This document shows positions 10,240-21,861 of a DNA stretch of 64,000 nucleotides, piece after piece. Both the position numbers and the translations under genes were made by a program. The stretch's first letter is position 1, and every line of letters begins with the position of its first letter. Source of the stretch: Tipula vernalis (lineage: Eukaryota > Arthropoda > Insecta > Diptera > Tipulidae); contig OY282560.1 of assembly GCA_958295665.1 (NCBI GenBank), forward strand, positions 259,789,368 through 259,853,367. The letters run 5' to 3'. A model generated the notes under the pieces. It was not told the DNA's origin. It ran no database searches and saw nothing but the letters and a program-made list of their open reading frames with translations.

Positions 10240-10980
10240 TTGAGATATAAAATAAAGAAAGTTGAAAAATTGTTTAAATTGCAAGCCACGAAACCAGAGG
10301 AACAGTGTGCTACAGAGTCCTACACTGACGAAGAAGAATTAAGAGAAAATACTGACTGGATCCTAAAACAGAACAGGAAAAAAAGGAAGGCAGAATCTTC
10401 TTTAGAAATGGTAGCTTCAAACCGAACTTCAAAATCAGGTGCATTAAATAAAAACCAGCAAAACGTACCCGATCAGGATAAACAACCTACCAAAATTAAG
10501 GAAAAGGCATCACCACCATTCACCTCATCAAATTGATGGCCGGAGGTCTTCGCCCAACCTGTACAAGGCAGGATATAATGGAAGACCTTTAACATCAGGG
10601 CTTCAAAATAGAAGAAAAAACCGTTACTGATCAAGGGATCAAAAATAATAAAAGAGGGCTTCCATTGTTTTTGTTTACTTTCAATAGCAAAGACAAAGTG
10701 GAAAAAATGCAATATTAAGGCAGTCCTTAACATGAGAGTTAGAATGGAAGCATTAAGAAAATCCAATGGCTTAATACTTCAGTGTAAGAAATGCCAAGGA
10801 TTCAATATCTAGCAGAAATATTGTAAACGAGAGCCTAGATGTTTGCAAGATTCGGAAAAACATCTCACCAAGCTTTAGTAATGTATTTAAATATACCTCC
10901 AAAATGCGTAAAGTATAGCGGACAGCATACCCCTAACTATAGAGGGTGTGAATTAGCAAGGAACTGTATAATTTGAGAAA
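10240..10980 (+). pseudogene. jockey ORF1 (gag-like, zinc-knuckle) relic
   Basis: A 5'-truncated ORF1 reads through an acidic/basic linker to 10536, breaks, and shows three degraded zinc-knuckle-like segments up to about 10975. In intact jockey elements this protein binds the RNA and carries it to chromosomes. Here the knuckles are interrupted by stops and have lost cysteines. The 5' part was probably displaced by the CR1-like LINE immediately left of it. Confidence 0.65.
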
Positions 10981-11248
10981 CAAAAAACCGCAGGGCCCGC
11001 TATACCGTGTAATTCGCAGTAATAGAACAATGTACAAAAATCTAGTTTTAGAACTACTACAAATAAGTGCAATAGTAGGGCGAAACATGTACTCACAGAC
11101 TGTCAAACACTGGAAAACAATAAGTAATAAGGAAAACGGTCAAAGCCTAATTAATGACCAAATTCTAAAGAATATAAAGGCCTTTAACTTAAACGGCTTA
11201 AACTACCAAGAAACAGTGAATGAAATCACTTCCTTGATGAACTAATCT

Positions 11249-12960
11249 ATGAAAATGAATAACATATTCAGAATCGCCAATTGGAATGCAAATGGGCTGT
11301 TGCAACAAATTTCCTGAGTTAGAAATTTTCCTAAATATAGAAAAGATAGATAGATGTATGCCTAATTTCAGAATCTCATTTGACAAAAGAATCATTCGTT
11401 ATAATTCGAGGACACCATTGCTACAACCGCATCCACCCAGCAAGAAAAGCGAGAGGAGACTAAACTTTATTTGTAAAGGAAAACAAACAGCAAACATTAC
11501 GAAATTTCCTCTCCGCGTTATAATCTGACTATAGAAAACTATGTTATGTTACTCAAATCGCTCGGTTTTAACATAAAAATTCATATTGGGGATAAAGAAT
11601 AACAACCCATAAAAGAGTAAGGAGCTGTTTTCATCCTTGCAGGTCGTATCTCAATCATTCGACGAGGTATGGCACAGAGGCCTGGAATATAAACTAGTCA
11701 GAGTTCTATCGAAGCAGTTTTACATGATTTTAAAGTCATAACTGATCGACACTTTCATGTAAAACATAACGGGAAATATTCCGAATTAAAGAAAATATCG
11801 GCTGGAGTTCTAAAAGAAAGTGTTCTGGGGCCGTTAGGGTTAGCTTAGGTAAGGAACGAATATTGCAACAGTTGAGGATGATACTGCAATCTTAACAATT
11901 GAAGACCATATAGTGTCAACCGGTAAATTACAAAACGCCGCCAATTAATTGAGTAGCTGCTAAAAAAAATAGCACCTTCAACTCAACGAAACAAATCAAA
12001 TGCAAAAATGTTAATTGGATACCCGATTGATTGAATTCGCAACCAATTCCACATGCAAACACGGCTTGATGCTAAACTCAAGTGAAAAGACCATGTTGAA
12101 TATACGGAATGATAACCTTCATAAGGATCTAAAAATGGAATACGTTGAATTACATTCAGTTGTGATATTTATTAAATAACAAAATAAAAAACAAGTAGGT
12201 TGAAAGACAATTACAAACACAGATTCAAAATGTTCAAACGGAATTACAAACTTATAGTTTCAATGACTTGACAAGGAGTTTCTTCATATCCAAATTAATT
12301 GGAACAATGCGAATAAATAAAGCCACCAACGTTTAATGGAACAACGTTTTGGAAAATTTTAAATTCGAAATATTTCGTTGGCTCAGAAATTCTGCAGAAT
12401 ATAATCCATTATCGAAAGGCTAGAAGAACCTTTAGGGAATATACTTCAGAATAGTCACCTAAGTTAATTTTCCTCGAAAACATCGGTTGGTATATACATA
12501 TTTACCAACATGAAAATCGTGGGGTCGACACCATGATTTAGGTATTGAGCATATTACCGCAGACAGGACATATTCAACTTGATTGCTAGGAAATAATAAC
12601 AAAACCGGAGAAGGTTGCCATCCCTTATGCAGCGAAGATAAAACGGAGAGCAAACATTGCCCAAGGAGGAAGGCCAAATAATAACCGAGTCGTAAAACTA
12701 GAAAAAAAACAGAAGCACCAGTCTTACTAAACATCAAATTGGTCGGCTTATCAGCGAACCAGCTGATTACAACTGTAGATAAAGTACAGTCACAAAGGGG
12801 GAGAAGATCATAAGGATTAGGACGAAGAATACTTTATTTCAACTTGAAGTAACAGAAGCAACAACCAAGCAAGTAATATAATTGATCATTAAGAGAAGTG
12901 GCCACCGAACTCAAAAGCAATTGTTTATGGAAGATTAAAGGAAGGAGGTTTTTACCTGAT
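11249..12960 (+). pseudogene. jockey ORF2 (endonuclease-reverse transcriptase) relic
   Basis: The opening ATGAAAATGAAT is followed by the endonuclease motif ANWNANGL, then frames shift at about 11315. RT palm remnants (SAGVLKESVLGP) are near 11800, and what would be the ADDTA region is reduced to fragments near 11870. Large parts of the endonuclease and the fingers domain are deleted. A second relic of the same family at 50.5-50.8 kb aligns with 11780-12080. Confidence 0.65.
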
Positions 12961-15900
12961 TAAAATGTTAAATGATCAGACGAAGCGGCGGGAGGGATGC
13001 CCTGGTAGGGATATTTCTGAGCATGATACGCACGCGTCAGTGTAACATTCTTTTTTGATTTGTATCAGATTCGCCCGTTTCTTATTTAAAATAAAAACGA
13101 CCCTCGGGTTTATCGGATTAAATTTGAACAGCGGGAGGTAAACCGAACATAATATATCTACAGAGAACTGTTGGACTCTATAGAGGAGATGATTTGGATC
13201 CTGTTCTGGGAGGGACAGGAGAAATTTTGAATAAGTTTTGAGAATGCTTGTTGTAATTTTACCCGCAATTTGCTTTGTGGTATTTCCATGTCGCTCTTTC
13301 GTTTAAGGTCATATTAAAGTAAGCAGTAGCTGTAGCAGTAATTAATTTAAATTTTGGAAAAAATTTGTGTAAGAAAATTATATTTTATGCTCAATAAATT
13401 ATTTTTATGGTAAAATTTTTGGCACAATTTATTTATTAAAAATACGATTAATAATATCCTAAAGGGGATGCAAGTAAATAATTTTTACACTTAAATCGGT
13501 TGTATATGCACATCTGCGATATAACTTCAACCATATCTTCAACCCATTATTATAAATAATCAGTCGGAAAAACATAAACAGAAACCACACACTGACAGAA
13601 CATATGTTTTAACGCTTTTTACCCCATGCGATGTATTGTATTCACCTATATTGTATACATATGTATACGAGTATGTAGACATATCGATCCATCGACTCGT
13701 TCAATTTATTTGATCAAATTTTTTTTGTTAAAAAGTGGCGCGGGCACAAACGGATACCTTTATGTATGTATACATAAACCTACCAATACTATATGTACAT
13801 AAATATATATGAAGAACAAAAAAGATCATCTCACAACATGGTTTAGAGTTGTTGCTACTTTTGATGTTAACAAATCAATTTTTTTTTTTTTTTTTTTTTT
13901 TTGGTGTACATATTATCTTCTTTGCTGTCTTCCATTTTCGTCTTACAAACTCTAGTAGACTGAAACTCTTCAGGCAGTTCTTTTTTTACTTGTCTGTCGT
14001 TATTTTGTGTCTTCTTCTAGCACACAAAATAACATAAAATCGAAACTGAAAAAAAAAACTTTTAACAGACATAAACTCATATGGAATTAACCTTATAAGA
14101 TGTTACTCAATGGTATGGAAATGTTATGAAAATTAATTACTTTATGCGGTATAAGGTAGTCGAGATAATAATCACTAGGCGAATAAATTATTTTCTTTTG
14201 TATTTTTTGATGTGGATCAAAAGGTGTAAAACATAAATAGTTTGTTGTGTTGGGTTTTATACTATACTATATGTCTGGTAAACCTAATTAATATACTGAA
14301 CGGTAGCTGATTTGATTAATTTAAATGCTTGTTAACACTTCGTAATACCCAATGACCTTTTATCCTAATTCCGTAATTCAAGTATGTAATATGTATACCG
14401 ATAAATAACAAATGGGGTCATTTCAATAAATCCATATAGAATGATTGATTGCTGCTTAATATTTTCTATAATATGTTTGGTTACCGTCTGTCAAAACAAG
14501 CAGCAAAACAGTAATAAAAGTTCACCAAACTATTTAACGCTAAAATAAACCTGTCTATCAATCAAATATGTTTCTTTTGTATTGTTTAGCATACGAGTCG
14601 AAATATAAAACTAAACTACATACATAGTTACACTTACTTTTCAACCTATATTGTTAATGACATCACCTTCGTATAAAATAAACTCAGTCAGATATATTTC
14701 TTGAGAAGAACACAACATTTTTTTTTTTTTGTCTTCTTTTGGAATTAAAAGATACTAGTAAACATACACACAGATATAGGATGTATATAAAAGAAACGAA
14801 ACCATGACAATATTTTGCCATTAATTAAACGAATCAGAGTGTTGTGGCGTGGGCGATTTGCTTGGAACCTAAAATGATTTTTTTTTTTTTTTAAATTAAT
14901 AAAACCACATCATAATTAATCCACTTAAACTCTGGTAATAAAATAATATTTCCGCGCAAAACAATTGAATTGTTCAAAATTTAAATAATTGCGTTGTCGC
15001 GTCAATACAACAGTGCGGCCCACAAAGTATTTATGTAGATATTCTAGCCCACTATTGATTGATGCTTTTATGGTATGGTATTTAGTTTTGGTTTGGTCAG
15101 AATACACAGTTGTAAAGAGAATTTTGGTATTATGTATATGTATAAATTTGTTTGGCGTTAAAAGACTAAATAAGGCGACTGACGTTTGTCTTACTCGATC
15201 ACTTTTTTCAATATTTGTGTATAAAAAAGGGATTTATGGTGGGTATTTTGAAGAGCTGTTTAAAATATTTTTTGAATGCATATATAATACAAATTTTGGG
15301 TTTGGATTGATGAAATTTACAGTGTTGAACTGTAGAAAATTAATTCTGTCCCATAACTAAATATTGGTGTATTCTCTAAAATTACCAGCTACTAGGACAT
15401 TAGAGCTTTTAAGGCAAATCAAAATTATTCTACATATATCGGAATTTTAACGATATTCATCAATCAACAATGCAAACTCAAGATCAAGAAAATATACTTC
15501 CAACATTCGAATAAAATGCAGATAAACTAAAATCATTTTAATATGTCTCAATTGATTTTATTTTCACTTCACATTGCAGCAATTTATTTCCAATTTACAC
15601 CCAGTTAGTTTCAATTGAGAAAAAAGTTCTCTAAACCATCTCCGATTGACCAAGTTTTTTTTAAGGTTTTTAAGGTTTTTGAACTTTCCAAAAAAAAGGT
15701 TCGCCCTAGACTTTTTAAGTTCAGATTTCTGTCAAAGAACCGCTAAAACTGTAGTGTATTGCTGCGGCCAGAATGTAAAGGGATTAAATTTGTTAAATTG
15801 TTTGTTAAACATTTTCAGAAGAAATTGTATTTCGTGGACTATAATCGTGTACTCTTGTGTAAAACTACTCGTTTAAAGTAGAATATATAAAACATTTATT

Positions 15901-18376
15901 GCATAATAACGCTTATAGAATGTTTAGAAGATCTTGTATGCTCCTCCGTAAAAACAATGAGATAAACAAGAGGAGAAGAGTCCCTAAAAGATCGCCGAAC
16001 AAAATAGCAACTAATGAAATACCAAAGACGCGCTACGCCTATATGTAACCAGTGTTGAAGAGGATAAAGAAAGTACTACCGAGGAAATCATTTGGGCTCC
16101 GTGGCAGTTGTTAAAAATAAAGGATGAGTTGCCATAGAACATTGAAAATTGGTCGTTCCCAATAACATCGAAAGCCAGACTGTGCTAGTATTAAAACGGA
16201 TACTACAGAAGGAAAACCTGGAACCTATTTGGGCATCAACAAGACAATGGACATCATAAAAGGTCGGTGGAAATGGAACAATTGCCGAAGTGTTGTGAAA
16301 GTAAGGGTGATGTAGAAAGTGTGAGATATCCTCTGCCAGCAAAGGTTCCTAAACAAGAATACTGTTAGGGCGGTAATCGGGTATATATACGCAGAAAAAA
16401 ATAATTATTTACTATTAAAACTTACCAAATCTTTGCCCAAAATATGACAAAACTCTTTGATTTTAATCATATTTTCTTATATCAAATCAATTATATTTTA
16501 CATTCAGAAATCAGCCATGTTTGAAAAGAAAGCTGTGAATTTTGAAATTTAAATTAATTTTCGTACATATTTTGTTCTAAGCCAACTTTGTTTAAATTTA
16601 AACTTTTCATTTGAACCAAAAATATTAATTTTAGTATAAAACAATATTTTTGAGGTTAACACAACCAAGAATTATTCTTTATACAAAATTATTTATTGGT
16701 TTTATTTACAAACATTAAGATTAACATGTTGTTGCCTGACAAGACTTTTTGTCTGGTTCGAGCAGTAACATTTTAAAATTGTCAATTTGTTCGAGTTTAA
16801 TTAAACGCTGCTAATAAATTGTTTTATTTATTTGTTAAAAAATTGTTTTAATAAATTGTTTTATTTATTCGCTTTTAAGCATGTTTGATACTTTCTGATT
16901 GCATTGTGATCGATTTTAAATTACGAGTGAAAATAACTCGACAATTCGCTCCATTTCTCAGCAAAATTTAAATAGAAAATAATAATTAGTAACTGCGATT
17001 TTTTTTATTTTAAACGCTTTTTCTGAACAATATAATTTATGCAGTTAACCTATATTAAATAAAACACATTATTCAGATTACTTCTAATTTTTTTATTTAC
17101 TAATTCTAAAAAATGTTGCTGAATAGTTAGGAATTCTACTGAGGACATGCTTAGTTTGTTCAAAGAGCAAAACAGTTAAAAAATAATTTTAAAAGCAATG
17201 CTTGAGACTATCTAAAGGCATGTATGGTACATACATATGCATTTGTATAACTATATTTAAATAAAATGCAAGCATAAATTTGTAGCGAAAAAATTAAAAA
17301 TTTATTATGTACCATTAGAACGAACGATTTTGTTTCAAAAAAAAAAAAATGTTCTGAAACAAAATCAAGTAAATAGACCATTTATTTTAATTTAAAACCA
17401 AATAGTTTAATTCTAGCCACTCGTAATTTGAACCAAAATTGAATAATTCCATAAAGGTTAATTCAAAATAAAGTAGCTTAAATGAAACAAAAATTGTTTA
17501 AAACAAAATCGAGATTTTCTTTGTAGTCACTTACAAGCATGCGGAAAATAACCTTTCATTCGTATATACCCTGCCGATCAATAGTGCAGCTAAATAAAAA
17601 AATGCTCAAACCGCATAGTAAAATAATAATAAAAATTGATCGTTAAAGATTCTTTATTATAAACAGTGTAATATTAATGGTTACAGTGTATAATTAATAA
17701 TTTTCGTTAAAAGATTGTGTAAAGTTATTTAATTTATAGCGTGTGGAACTAATGATAATATACAACGTTGTGAGTGCACGATACAGAAGGTGATTTAAAA
17801 ATTGTCCAGCTCCTGTGTTTACTTAGGTGGGAATTAATTACACCTCTGGAAGAATTGTGGAACTATATAAACCAAATTTTAATGTTTACTTCGACATATA
17901 GTTCGCAGAATGTAAGAATAAAATATCCAGAACGGTTAATCCGACGTGAAAAATGTCTTTTATGACATCGTCAGCATTGAGTCTTTAAAAAACGTATGTC
18001 TAAGTCTTTAATTTTATAAAATTCAAATATTTTCTGTTACTCTAAAAAATTATTAAAATAAACTTTTTATCATTTAATAATCATCATTCCTTAAATAGCG
18101 AGCTATAGAAATAGCAGGGGTAGCTGATTTATTGTTTTTGTGAAATAATATAAATTAAAATAAATCCTTTATCTATAGGCCGCATTACTTTGAAAAACAA
18201 TTACTTTTTTCCTGAGAGTCTTAGTACTTGTGTCTCGGCGCAAATTTAACAGCGTAAAGCAATAAGTGTACCGCTTGTAAATCTAGAAGGCAGCCCCAAT
18301 CTAATAATTATTTACACGTAAAGCTTTAGACGAAATTAGCATAAGAATAGAGCGCCAAGCCGTTATGTCAAGTTAA
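12961..18376. other. Gene-free AT-rich interval
   Basis: No gene, tRNA or recognisable transposon domain was found. It contains a T run (13881-13902), other A/T homopolymers, short ORFs without family signatures and a possible decayed coding patch around 15960-16350 that I could not identify. Confidence 0.5.
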
Positions 18377-18584
18377 ATGGGCAATTGGGTGGTGAGTTTT
18401 TTTTAAAATTAGATATATAGTAATCTCAATATAAAATTATTACAAGCCTAATTATTATTTTCAGATGGATATTGATTTCCAACATCTCGTTTATAGGAAG
18501 AAAACTGCTAGTAAGACAACAATGGATGACCATTTTGAATCAAATTTTATTTCTACTGTTTGTGTAATTGGCGTGAAAAATTAA
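18377..18584 (+). CDS. Candidate tiny two-exon ORF (44 aa), unidentified
   Basis: ATG at 18377 opens a five-codon exon ending at 18391, directly before a consensus donor GTGAGT. A 73 bp AT-rich intron (18392-18464) ends in TTATTATTTTCAG. Splicing joins the frame to MDIDFQHLVYRKKTASKTTM and ends at TAA 18582-18584. Intron size and both splice sites are typical of flies, and the frame is preserved across the junction. I recognise no domain. It may be a relic of a larger gene, an untranslated-exon junction, or chance. Confidence 0.22.
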
Positions 18585-18816
18585 ACATACTATTGTGGTT
18601 GGTACAGAAATCAGGGAGTTAAGTTTAGGAAATACATAAGTTAAATTTGGAAAGCCTCAATTATTGATCGATTTAAAGGGGTTTAAACCATATTCAAGAG
18701 GTTCAAATTAAAACATAAGTGGACTGTATATGCAACAACCTAAAGCAGTCATTAGTCGCATTCCAGGTGCTCTTAATAATCAAATTTTAAACGTTTACGT
18801 ATTTATAGTATATGTA

Positions 18817-18828
<12 letters not shown>

Positions 18829-18899
<71 letters not shown>

Positions 18900-18913
18900 T
18901 ATATATATATTTA

Positions 18914-18988
<75 letters not shown>
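18829..18988. repeat. (TA)n microsatellite, two tracts
   Basis: Almost pure TA dinucleotides, interrupted at 18894-18921 by TTTAT/TGTA variants. It ends exactly where LTR-homologous sequence begins (18989), so it replaces the left part of the 5' LTR of the adjacent gypsy element. Confidence 0.95.
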
Positions 18989-18992
<4 letters not shown>

Positions 18993-19115
18993 AAGACAGA
19001 CAGACTAAAATAAAGACCGACTACTAAAAATCAAATTTAAAGAGTGTTAAATAACTAAATAAAAATTGTTTTTTTAATCCAGTTTGCAATTAATCCCTCC
19101 GGTCAAATTCTTACA
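18989..19115 (+). repeat. 5' LTR remnant
   Basis: AATAAAGACAGAC, AATCAAATTTAAAGAGTGTTAAATA and TCCGGTCAAATTCTTACA are shared with 23125-23200. The rest of the LTR to the left is replaced by TA repeats. Confidence 0.8.
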
Positions 19116-19133
19116 TGGAGGCTCAACCGGGAT
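19116..19133 (+). other. Primer binding site candidate
   Basis: TGGAGGCTCAACCGGGAT directly follows the LTR terminal ACA. It begins with the TGG expected from pairing to a tRNA CCA end. The tRNA was not identified. Confidence 0.5.
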
Positions 19134-19192
19134 CATACGGCCGGAATTGCGAACTATAAAAGACAAATAAGCTGTGAATAATTTGTTTTGCA

Positions 19193-19420
19193 GCGTGATA
19201 AAATTTGTGTGTGCATAGAAATAACATTACAGTTATTAAGAAATTACGCGACGAAAATTGTATGTGCGAATTTTATTCATAGTGTTAAACATAAAAACTA
19301 ATAAAGTACGTCACGAATAAAATTTGCGTGCGCATAGAAATAACATTACAGTTATAAGGAAATTACGAGACGAAAATTACATGTGCACATTGTATTCATA
19401 CATAGTGTTAAACAATAAAT
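19193..19420 (+). repeat. Tandem duplication of about 120 bp in the retroelement leader
   Basis: The unit containing GCATAGAAATAACATTACAG and GACGAAAATT..ATGTGC occurs twice, beginning about 19195 and 19315, at roughly 90% identity. It ends near TTCATAGTGTTAAAC in each copy. Confidence 0.85.
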
Positions 19421-19449
19421 ATACAACGGGTTAATAGTCGAAACGCAGA

Positions 19450-19539
19450 ATGGGGAATAAGCGTAATAAAAACAAGAATACACCAACGCAATCGTATGAG
19501 TGGAACGAACATATTAAGGAGAGCTTGATTGCAGCATAA
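19450..19539 (+). pseudogene. Likely original gag start, now a 29-codon ORF
   Basis: ATG at 19450 begins MGNKRNKNKNTPTQSYEWNE and stops at 19537-19539, just before the (TA)n tract at 19559. The main gag frame resumes after the tract. The microsatellite may have severed the gag N-terminus, but this is inferred only from position. Confidence 0.4.
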
Positions 19540-19554
19540 TGAGAAATATGTAAA

Positions 19555-19558
<4 letters not shown>

Positions 19559-19636
<78 letters not shown>
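19559..19636. repeat. (TA)n microsatellite inside the retroelement
   Basis: About 39 TA units lie between the leader and gag. In one frame they read as an Ile-Tyr repeat joined to gag, which is an artefact. Confidence 0.95.
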
Positions 19637-19642
<6 letters not shown>

Positions 19643-19705
19643 TATATACATATTTCTCTATATCAATTGGATTTTTCTAATTTATCTGCCGGTAGGTCAT
19701 CAACA

Positions 19706-21172
19706 ATGCACGAAGCAGCCAATAACACAGCCAATATTGCCGAGAAGCCTAACGGCAAAAAAGATGAGATAGAGTCGTTAATACAAGAGAATGAAAGGAT
19801 GAGGTCAATGATTCAAGACAAAGGTATTCAGAATTTTCGATTTACTTTTAAAGATGTAGAGGAATCCCTAAATAAATTCAGTGGAGACGACAATTTTAAA
19901 ATTGAAAAATGGGTAAGAGAATTTGAGGAAATATCAGAATCTATAGGTTGGAATCCAATACAAAAGCTAGTGTATGCTAAGCGGTTGCTGATTGGTACAG
20001 CTAGACAGAGCGTAAACGCCAAAACGGGACTAAAGACGTGGGAAGAACTTCAAAATTATTTGAAAAGTGAATTTCAAATATGTGTTAATTCGGCGCAAGT
20101 CCATCGGATGCTAGTAGAAAGAAAAAAAAATTCAAGCGAATCTTTTTACTGTTATTTATTGTCCATGCAAGAAATTGCAGAAACGGGTGGAGTCGAAGAA
20201 GCGGCATTACTTGATTACGTTATCGATGGGATTGGTGATGCAGAGATGAACAAAGCGGTATTATATGGGGCTCAGTCTGTGGAAGAATTTAAGACAAAGC
20301 TGAGAATCTATGAAAATATCAAGAGAAAATCGGTTGTTAAAAGTCGGATACCGCAAAAGCAACCAGAAGGAAGCGATAAAACAGAATTAAGAAAATATAA
20401 AGGAACGCGTTGTTATACCTGTGGTGATAGTGGACATATAGGACGGAACTGCACTAACAAGGAGAAGGGGCCAAAGTGCTACAAGTGTAATTATTTTGGA
20501 CATATAGCAACAGAGTGCAAAAAGGACAGAGTACAGGAAGAAAAAGTATTGTCAGTTGTGAGTTCTTCTCGTCGAAATAATGTGAAAATGATAATTATTA
20601 ATGGCCAAGAATATTATGCAATGGTTGATAGCGGCAGTGATGTGAACCTGATGGCTGAATCAAAATATGTGGCAATGGGAAAACCCACGTTAGATGGAAG
20701 AATAAAAGAGTTAAGATGTGCGGGCGCACAATGTTTGTATACTTTGGGTTCATTTGAGGTTTTCGTTTCTATAGATGGAGAATGTTATCATACGCAATTC
20801 CATGTAGTGAAAGATGGATTAATCCCAATCGATATGATAATAGGTAATGCGGTCATGCAACAAACCATCACTATTCTCACACCTAGGCAGATAATAATGA
20901 CAAATTTTCAACCAGACATTATAGCTTCGTGTATTCGAGAAGATGATGACTTCCCTATAAATGTCAACCACATAGCAAATTCAGGCATAGTAAATAGATT
21001 GAAACAAATGGTAATTAACTATAACTCTACGAATGCGCCAACGGAAAATACGGGAATTGAGATGAAAATAGTTATAGTAGATGACAAACCAGTATATCAA
21101 CGGCCGAAACTGATGAATGGTTGGATTGTGGTATTTTACGGAACAGCGTTTCGAGCTATGCTAGCCCCATAG
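19706..21172 (+). pseudogene. gag-protease of the second gypsy element
   Basis: The most sensible start is the ATG at 19706 (MHEAANNTANIAEK). Capsid-like sequence (FSGDDNFKIEKWVREFEE, then the CVNSAQVH region) is followed by two canonical CCHC zinc knuckles, CYTCGDSGHIGRNC and CYKCNYFGHIATEC (20410-20520). A retropepsin with VDSGSDVNLM comes next (20622-20655). The frame runs into the first RT residues and is lost by an indel near 21105, where the RT register moves to another frame. The part before that is intact. The protein would form particles and process them. Confidence 0.82.
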
Positions 21173-21860
21173 TACTGGTAAATAAAAAAGATTCTACAAA
21201 GCGCTTATGCGTTGATTATACTAAGCCTAACCAGAAAATAATAAAAGATCGATATCCGCTTCCATTAATCGACGAACAAATTGACCAGCTTAGAGACGCG
21301 AGAATGTTTTAAACTCTGGATTTAAAGGATGGGTTCTTTCATATTCCGGTGGCCGCAGATTCTATTCACTACACAGCGTTCATAACTAGTTTGGCCATTA
21401 CGAGTTCCTCCGAGTTCCGTTCGGGTTATCCAACTCGCCGTCAATTTTTCAGCGGTTCATAAATCATATTTTCCAAGAGCTAGTGTTCAACAAAAAAGTC
21501 TGTGTGTATATGGATGACCTGATTGTGCCAGGTAAGGTGAAAGTGAGTCCGTGGGAAGGCTGGCTGAAGTGTTAAACATTGCGAAGAGATATTCATTAAA
21601 TATAAATTGGTCGAAGTGTAAACTTTTACAAAGAAAAATAACGTATTTGGGGTACGAGATAGAAGCGGGAGTGTTAGTCCATCCATAGAAAAAATAAACG
21701 CGATAAGGAAGTTTCCTATTCCAAAAACTGAAAAGTGTTTACAGAGGTTCCTGGGACTCGTAGGTTATTTCAGGAGATATGTCGAAGGTTTTGCTATTAT
21801 AGCCAAACCCTTATCGAATTTATTAAGGAAGACGGAGCGGTTTCAGTTTGGACCAGACCA
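21110..21860 (+). pseudogene. Reverse transcriptase of the second gypsy element, multiply frameshifted
   Basis: Successive frames show CGILRNSVSSYASPIVLV, RLCVDYTKPNQKI and DRYPLPLIDEQIDQL, then a premature TAA at 21310-21312. LDLKDGFFHIPVA follows, then a frame change near 21392, the catalytic VYMDDL at 21508-21525, and further indels near 21540 and 21680. LQRFLGLVGYFRRYVEGFAI closes the domain at 21735-21795. At least four lesions mean no functional polymerase. Confidence 0.85.
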
Positions 21861-21861
21861 G

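Larger units (their letters stand above)
10236..12960 (+). mobile_element. Highly decayed jockey-type LINE (ORF1 end and ORF2)
   Basis: ORF1 remains are recognised at 10290-10540 by a TDEEELRENTDWILKQNRKKRK segment, which matches TDEEELARETE at 51.9 kb, and at 10770-10980 by CCHC-type remnants (LQCKKCQGFN, then PPKCVKYSGQHTPNYRGCE). ORF2 starts around 11249 with RIANWNANGL, the jockey endonuclease opening. RT remains at 11790-11840 read KKISAGVLKESVLGP. LNSQPIPHAN and TLDAKLK remains follow at 12030-12090. Stops and frameshifts occur every few dozen codons. Its right edge is uncertain. Confidence 0.75.

Noticed and set aside
15960..16345. Possible decayed coding patch, less AT-rich than its surroundings
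   Set aside because: No frame gives a recognisable motif over more than a few residues on either strand.
16390..17530. Possible DNA element with ends resembling GCAGAAAAAAATAATT and its inverse
   Set aside because: The ends match only weakly, with no target duplication and no internal coding sequence.
18730..19027. Ile-Tyr repeat ORFs over the TA tract
   Set aside because: Translations of a dinucleotide microsatellite, not proteins.
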